A DNA stretch of 9,090 nucleotides from Spirochaetaceae bacterium (lineage in GTDB: Bacteria; Spirochaetota; Spirochaetia; Treponematales; Breznakiellaceae), in the NCBI GenBank assembly GCA_031279895.1, contig JAITHR010000213.1:1-9090 (forward strand), in the 5' to 3' direction. Below are positions 6,005 through 9,090 of the stretch, one piece after another. How positions within the stretch are numbered: the stretch's first letter is position 1; every line of letters begins with the position of its first letter. A program made the position numbers and the translations under genes. The notes below the pieces were generated by a model. That model was not told the origin of the DNA. It saw only the letters and a list, made by a program, of their open reading frames with translations, and searched no databases.

Positions 6005-6020
6005 CCGCCGCCGGCGGCGG
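6005..6020. repeat. 16-base perfect GC palindrome
   Basis: CCGCCGCCGGCGGCGG is a perfect 16-base palindrome starting 9 bases downstream of the glycosyltransferase stop codon on the minus strand. Shorter versions (CCGCCGGCGG) occur at 5908-5917 and 7547-7556, so it is part of the repeat family. As RNA it would form a very stable hairpin that could protect the mRNA 3' end. No T-tract follows, so it is not a standard intrinsic terminator. Confidence 0.6.
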
Positions 6021-6028
6021 GAAGCCGT

Positions 6029-6082
6029 TTATGAAACAGCCGGAGGCTGCGGAGGCGGCGGCGGTTTTAAACAGCCGGAGGC
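6029..6082 (+). repeat. Two 14-base palindromic repeat copies inside the glycosyltransferase 3' end
   Basis: AAACAGCCGGAGGC occurs at 6034-6047 and again at 6069-6082, separated by GCGGAGGCGGCGGCGG-like sequence. In addition CAGCCTCCG (5999-6007) and CGGAGGCTG (6041-6049) form a perfect 9-base inverted repeat. Read on the minus strand, the two copies encode the last residues of the glycosyltransferase in two different frames, ASGCLK and QPPAVS-stop, which indicates that repeat DNA invaded the end of the gene. Confidence 0.7.
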
Positions 6083-7270
6083 GGGAGGGGGGCGCCAGAG
6101 GGGTTTGATACCGCAAAACCCTAATACCGTGAGGAACGTGAAATAGATCGGGGTAAAAACCGTAAGCGCCGCGTACAGCGGGCCTTTGCGCGGGAGGGCG
6201 GAACCGAAAAGGAGCAGCGTGGCGGCGGTATTCAGCGTCATGGCCCCCAGCACCGCGCCGGTAAGCGGCCACAGAGACGGCGCGGCCCACAGAAACGGCA
6301 TGGCCGCGATGCCCATCCCGATCGTAACCATGAGAAAGCCGAAGTTGAAACGGGTCGAAAGGTCGGGACTGAAAAGCCCGCCGTTATTCCAGCGCAAGGT
6401 CTGGTTCACCAGAGCCTTCCAACAGCGCTCACCCTCGGTTATCACAAAAATATCCCTGCCCACCGCGGAGCGGATGCGGTATCGGGACGCGGCGCGTACT
6501 GTGGCAATCAGTGCCGCGTCTTCCGTGGGGGACCAGGGCACCGCGCCGTACCCGCCTGCGGCCTCCAGCGCGGCGCGTCGGACCATGAAGTTGTTGCCGA
6601 ACCCGCCGCCTGCGGCGCCGATGCCCGTGGAGCCTACCAGATACATATACCGAACCGCGTGGTCAAAGCACTGATAGGCGTCAAAAAACCCCGGGCCTGC
6701 GGGTCTTTTGAACACCGGCCCTATCGTAATCCCGATGCGCGGGTCCGCCATACGCGCCGCCATTCCGCGTATCCACCTGTCGGGAACGCAACAGTCCGCG
6801 TCGGTAAAGAGGAGCAGATCCCCGTTTGAAGCGGCGATACCTTTTTGAAGGGCGTATTGCTTGCGGTTGAAGGCGGTGTTTTCCTCAAGGGTAATAATCC
6901 GCACCGCGCCGCCTCGCGCCGCGGCAAAGCGCCGGAGCATCTGCGGGCTGCGGTCCGAGGACCGGTCGTCGATGAAGATGAACTCTGACGCCGGATAGTC
7001 CTGCGCCGCAAGGCTTTCAAGGAGGCGCGTCAGACGGGGCTCTTCGTTATGCACCGGCACGATGACCGAGACCGCCGGTTCCGGTGGTGCTGGCGCGGTT
7101 TCGGCGGTCTTTTTGTCCCTGCGCCATTCGAGGAGGATTCCGGTGTGGATCGCGGCGTGGAGGGTGATGAAGACTGCCGCGAAGCCGAACCGGAAGGCGT
7201 CATAGAAAGCATAGAAAAGCGGGATGGAATCAGAAACGGAAAAAATCACCAAAAACCTCTTGACCATCAT
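6029..7270 (-). CDS. Membrane-anchored family 2 glycosyltransferase
   Basis: A 413-aa GT-A fold glycosyltransferase of the GT2 family. One N-terminal hydrophobic segment (about 17-48) precedes the catalytic domain, which starts at SVIVPVHNE. Visible residues are D101/D102 in DDRSSD, the metal-binding TDAD (D157, D159), the TED acid motif (249-251) and QTLRW (290-294), the QxxRW-type acceptor-site motif of processive or membrane GT2 enzymes. C-terminal membrane segments follow at about 309-330, 335-357 and 367-386. It should transfer a sugar from a nucleotide donor at the inner face of the cytoplasmic membrane. The acceptor is unknown, with a glycolipid or envelope glycan likely. The first ATG has no clear ribosome binding site. 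GTG at codon 8 (7249-7247) is preceded by GAGG and is a possible alternative start. The last ~20 residues (PPASGCLKPPPPPQPPAVS) are repeat-derived. Confidence 0.88.
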   Translation of the reverse strand: MMVKRFLVIFSVSDSIPLFYAFYDAFRFGFAAVFITLHAAIHTGILLEWRRDKKTAETAPAPPEPAVSVIVPVHNEEPRLTRLLESLAAQDYPASEFIFIDDRSSDRSPQMLRRFAAARGGAVRIITLEENTAFNRKQYALQKGIAASNGDLLLFTDADCCVPDRWIRGMAARMADPRIGITIGPVFKRPAGPGFFDAYQCFDHAVRYMYLVGSTGIGAAGGGFGNNFMVRRAALEAAGGYGAVPWSPTEDAALIATVRAASRYRIRSAVGRDIFVITEGERCWKALVNQTLRWNNGGLFSPDLSTRFNFGFLMVTIGMGIAAMPFLWAAPSLWPLTGAVLGAMTLNTAATLLLFGSALPRKGPLYAALTVFTPIYFTFLTVLGFCGIKPLWRPPPASGCLKPPPPPQPPAVS

Positions 7271-7288
7271 ATTTCATTTCACTACTAT
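7260..7288 (+). promoter_or_regulatory. Candidate tRNA-Ala promoter
   Basis: TTGACC (7260-7265, 5/6) and TACTAT (7283-7288, 4/6) are separated by 17 bases. The start site would be near 7295, about 20 nt before the mature tRNA. The -35 box lies within the first codons of the divergently read glycosyltransferase gene. An overlapping palindrome, ACTATAGT (7284-7291), offers a TATAGT on both strands, so the exact -10 box, and whether a minus-strand promoter also exists here, are uncertain. Confidence 0.45.
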
Positions 7289-7315
7289 AGTTGATAGTAC
7301 CAAAAGAAACAGCCT

Positions 7316-7388
7316 GGGGAATTAGCTCAGTTGGTAGAGCGATAGGTTCGCAATCTATAGGCCAGGGGTTCGAATCCCCTATTCTCCA
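7316..7388 (+). tRNA. tRNA-Ala, anticodon CGC
   Basis: A 73-nt cloverleaf folds completely. The acceptor stem is GGGGAAT (7316-7322) with ATTCTCC (7381-7387). The D-stem is GCTC/GAGC. The anticodon stem is ATAGG/TCTAT with loop TTCGCAA, and the anticodon is CGC at 7349-7351. The variable loop has 5 nt, and the T-arm is AGGGG-TTCGAAT-CCCCT. The third acceptor pair is G-U (G3:U70), the universal identity element for alanyl-tRNA synthetase, which confirms alanine. The discriminator base is A7388 and is followed by AAC, so CCA is not encoded and must be added by nucleotidyltransferase. It reads GCG codons, which are abundant in the neighbouring genes. It lies between two minus-strand genes in the opposite orientation. 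Confidence 0.97.
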
Positions 7389-7464
7389 AACCCCCCGCGC
7401 CAACCACCAGCCGCCAACCACACCGCCCCGACCGCCCCCGACCAAACACACCAGCCGCCCCCGC
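7386..7464 (+). terminator. C-rich, T-free tract, possible Rho-dependent termination region
   Basis: Immediately after the tRNA, 79 consecutive bases contain no T: 49 C, 19 A and 11 G by my count. A C-rich, G-poor and weakly structured transcript is the classic character of a Rho utilisation region. No intrinsic hairpin-plus-T terminator follows the tRNA, so Rho-dependent termination is plausible. On the minus strand the tract carries several runs of four to six G and could form G-quadruplex-like structures in RNA reading through from murJ. Confidence 0.35.
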
Positions 7465-7470
7465 TCGAAT

Positions 7471-7560
7471 CGCGCCTGTAAGCGGTCAACGACTGCTGAC
7501 AGCCGCTTCGCAGGAAGCTTATGAAACAGCCGGAGGCTGCCTCCCGCCGCCGGCGGTTTT
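7471..7560 (+). repeat. Repeat copy B, covering the end of murJ
   Basis: Positions 7471-7531 align without gaps to 5943-6003 (49 of 61 identical). The element continues with the core AAACAGCCGGAGGC (7524-7537), hairpin CAGCC-GGA-GGCTG (7527-7539), palindrome CCGCCGGCGG (7547-7556) and GGCGGTTTT. Similar GGCGGTTTT occurs at 6060-6068. The part from 7519 to about 7557 is read on the minus strand as the murJ C-terminal codons TAGGGRQPPAVS plus stop. Confidence 0.75.
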
Positions 7561-9075
7561 GGTGATGACGAGTAAAAGGAAGCCGAGTGCGCCGTAGAGG
7601 AGCGCGGTGATGCCGAGCGGCAGCCCGTAGGCCACAAAGCGGTTCCGGCCCTTGCAGAGCGATACAACGACGGGCATGAGAAACTGCGTGGGAAGGAGCG
7701 CCAGCACGGAGAGCACCGAGAGTTTCAGCGTATAGAACCCGGCGGACTGCGCCATCTTTCCCACTGCCACGCGGGGATTTTTCTTGAGAAACCAGAAGAG
7801 AAGTCCGGTGTTTACGCCGCCCGCAACGGACAGCGCGAGGGCGATACCCGCGCCGCCCATCGGACCGCTCAGGGCAAAGGCCAGGGCGATATTCACCCCG
7901 AACGAGATGATGCCGGAAAGCGACGGGGATTTTGAATCGCTGTGCGCGTAGAAAGCCGGCGCCAGAATACGGTTGAGGGCAATGAAAAACAGCCCCGGTA
8001 TATGAAAAGTAAAGGCGCTTAACGTGAGACGCACCGATTCCTCGCCGAAACTGCGTATCTGAAAGAGCAGGCGTATGAGGTACTCCCCGTGGGCAAGGAA
8101 GAAAAACGTTGCCGGAACCGTAATCAGGGCAATGACGTGTATCGCCGATTCGAGCTGCCTGTTGTACGTTTCCCATTGGGCCGATTTCGCGTACTCCGCC
8201 AGGTCCGGCAGCAGCACCGTGCCTATGGACACGGCGAATACCCCAAGAAAGAGTTCCTGAAGGCGCAGGGAATACTGGAGGCTTGACGCCACCCCCTCCC
8301 CGATCCCCCGCGCCAGCGCGGTGGAAACCACGTCGTTTACCTGATACGCGGCCATGCCGATAATCGTCGGCCCGATGAGGCGCAACACCTTTCTGGTCCC
8401 CGGATTACGCAGCGCCCGTTTAATCCCCACGAAACAGAGCGCGTAGCCTTTGCGTAAGATGAAGGGTAGCTGCACCGCGGCCTCAAGAAACCCGCCGGCC
8501 AGTATGCCCAGCGCCATTGCCCGCGCCGGATTAGCGGTGAACGGGCTTAGGAGGAACGCCGCGCCGATGGTAGCGATGTTGAGCAGGATGGGCGCGAGGC
8601 CGGACGGGGTAAAGATACGGAGGCTGTTAAGGATGCCTTGGAACAGCGCGGCCAGGGAGATGAAGCCCAGAAAGGGAAACATGAGGCGGGTGAGAAAAAC
8701 CGTCTCGTCAAACAGGTCTTTTTCCATGTTGAAAAGGGGCATGAAACCCGGGGTGCAGAGCATACCCGCCAGGACCGCCAGGGTTACGAAAAAGGTGAGG
8801 AACGTCCAGATACAGGAGAGAAACTCACGAATGGCCGCTTTGTCGCCTTCAAGGAGGTACGCCTTAAACGTGGGGATAAAGGCCACTGCGATAGAGCCTT
8901 CGGCAAAAAGCCGGCGGAACAGGTTGGGGATAAGAAACGCCACGGAGAAAGCGTCCGAGAGCGCGGTGGTTCCCAGGAACCCGGCTTTTACCATTTCCCG
9001 GAACAGGCCCAGTACGCGGGAGGCGAGGGTGAGCAGTGATAACAGGGAGCCGTGCCGTGCGAGAGAGCGTACCAT
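7519..9075 (-). CDS. murJ: Lipid II flippase MurJ (MviN family)
   Basis: A 518-aa polytopic inner-membrane protein of the MOP superfamily that moves lipid II across the cytoplasmic membrane for peptidoglycan synthesis. The N-terminal family signature is intact: SRVLGLFRE (R20, R26), SDAF (D41) and PNLFRRLFAEG (R54). These correspond to the essential E. coli residues R18, R24, D39 and R52. RLQE (R271, E274) corresponds to R270/E273. HSDSKSPSLSGIIS is also family-typical. Length and hydrophobic pattern fit the usual 14 membrane helices. The ATG at 9075 is the only reasonable start, because a stop codon lies two codons upstream. No clear ribosome binding site is seen in the 15 bases left in the window. 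The last dozen residues (TAGGGRQPPAVS) come from an inserted repeat, and the family sequence ends at about LLLVITK. Transcripts reading past the end would be antisense to the tRNA gene. Confidence 0.95.
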   Translation of the reverse strand: MVRSLARHGSLLSLLTLASRVLGLFREMVKAGFLGTTALSDAFSVAFLIPNLFRRLFAEGSIAVAFIPTFKAYLLEGDKAAIREFLSCIWTFLTFFVTLAVLAGMLCTPGFMPLFNMEKDLFDETVFLTRLMFPFLGFISLAALFQGILNSLRIFTPSGLAPILLNIATIGAAFLLSPFTANPARAMALGILAGGFLEAAVQLPFILRKGYALCFVGIKRALRNPGTRKVLRLIGPTIIGMAAYQVNDVVSTALARGIGEGVASSLQYSLRLQELFLGVFAVSIGTVLLPDLAEYAKSAQWETYNRQLESAIHVIALITVPATFFFLAHGEYLIRLLFQIRSFGEESVRLTLSAFTFHIPGLFFIALNRILAPAFYAHSDSKSPSLSGIISFGVNIALAFALSGPMGGAGIALALSVAGGVNTGLLFWFLKKNPRVAVGKMAQSAGFYTLKLSVLSVLALLPTQFLMPVVVSLCKGRNRFVAYGLPLGITALLYGALGFLLLVITKTAGGGRQPPAVS

Positions 9076-9090
9076 AGGCTACACCGTACC

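Larger units (their letters stand above)
5706..6028. other. Intergenic region: pilZ leader and repeat cluster
   Basis: This 323-base stretch holds no conventional gene. The part next to pilZ (5706-5867) would be its transcribed leader, with two hairpins and a possible small ORF. A promoter pointing at pilZ lies at 5868-5897. From about 5898 to 6028 it is repeat-family DNA, including the palindromes CCGCCGGCGG (5908-5917) and a 16-base version (6005-6020). A 69-codon plus-strand frame (5778-5987) is made of repeat and leader sequence and is not supported as a gene. Confidence 0.75.

Noticed and set aside
7291..7524. 77-codon plus-strand frame across the tRNA
   Set aside because: Its GISSVGRAIGSQ...GFESPIL segment is a translation of the tRNA-Ala gene, a well-known annotation artefact. 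The rest is the C-rich tract.

Overview
The window looks like a chromosomal housekeeping region of a spirochaete, most probably a GC-rich Treponema-like (Treponematales) species. The basis is the PilZ protein and the TPR protein behind it, which read like spirochaetal proteins, together with the styles of ValS and MurJ. This is a judgement from protein character without a database search. No phage, plasmid, insertion sequence or CRISPR is visible. The accessory content lies between the genes, where a family of GC-rich palindromic repeats is found.

Layout. Positions 1-410 hold no credible gene. They contain two direct copies of a 143-base structured repeat (188-base period), two hairpins with a GGA/TCC loop, and what looks like the valS promoter. 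valS (valyl-tRNA synthetase, + strand, 411-3080) follows, then a small HD-domain protein (3145-3729) with the full residue set of ppGpp hydrolases but no synthetase domain. Its stop codon overlaps the stop codon of a converging minus-strand gene for a TPR protein (3726-4811). That gene is probably the second gene of an operon led by a c-di-GMP-binding PilZ protein (4845-5705, minus).

Positions 5706-6028 hold the pilZ leader (a sigma70-like promoter, a hairpin and a possible small upstream ORF) and a repeat cluster. The cluster runs into the 3' end of a membrane-anchored family 2 glycosyltransferase gene (6029-7270, minus). A tRNA-Ala(CGC) gene (7316-7388, +) sits in the opposite orientation between that gene and murJ (lipid II flippase, 7519-9075, minus, complete at both ends). 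It is followed by a 79-base stretch without T and very rich in C, then a second copy of the repeat seen at 5943.

How it fits together. The genes serve translation (ValS, tRNA-Ala), nucleotide second-messenger signalling (HD alarmone-hydrolase-like protein, PilZ) and cell-envelope synthesis (glycosyltransferase, MurJ). They form no obvious single pathway. The most distinctive observation is the repeat family. Its hairpin keeps a GGA loop while the stem bases change in compensating pairs. Copies supply the last codons, including the stop, of both the glycosyltransferase and MurJ (identical ending QPPAVS), and another copy appears to contribute the -35 box of valS. A wholly new multi-gene system is not evident.
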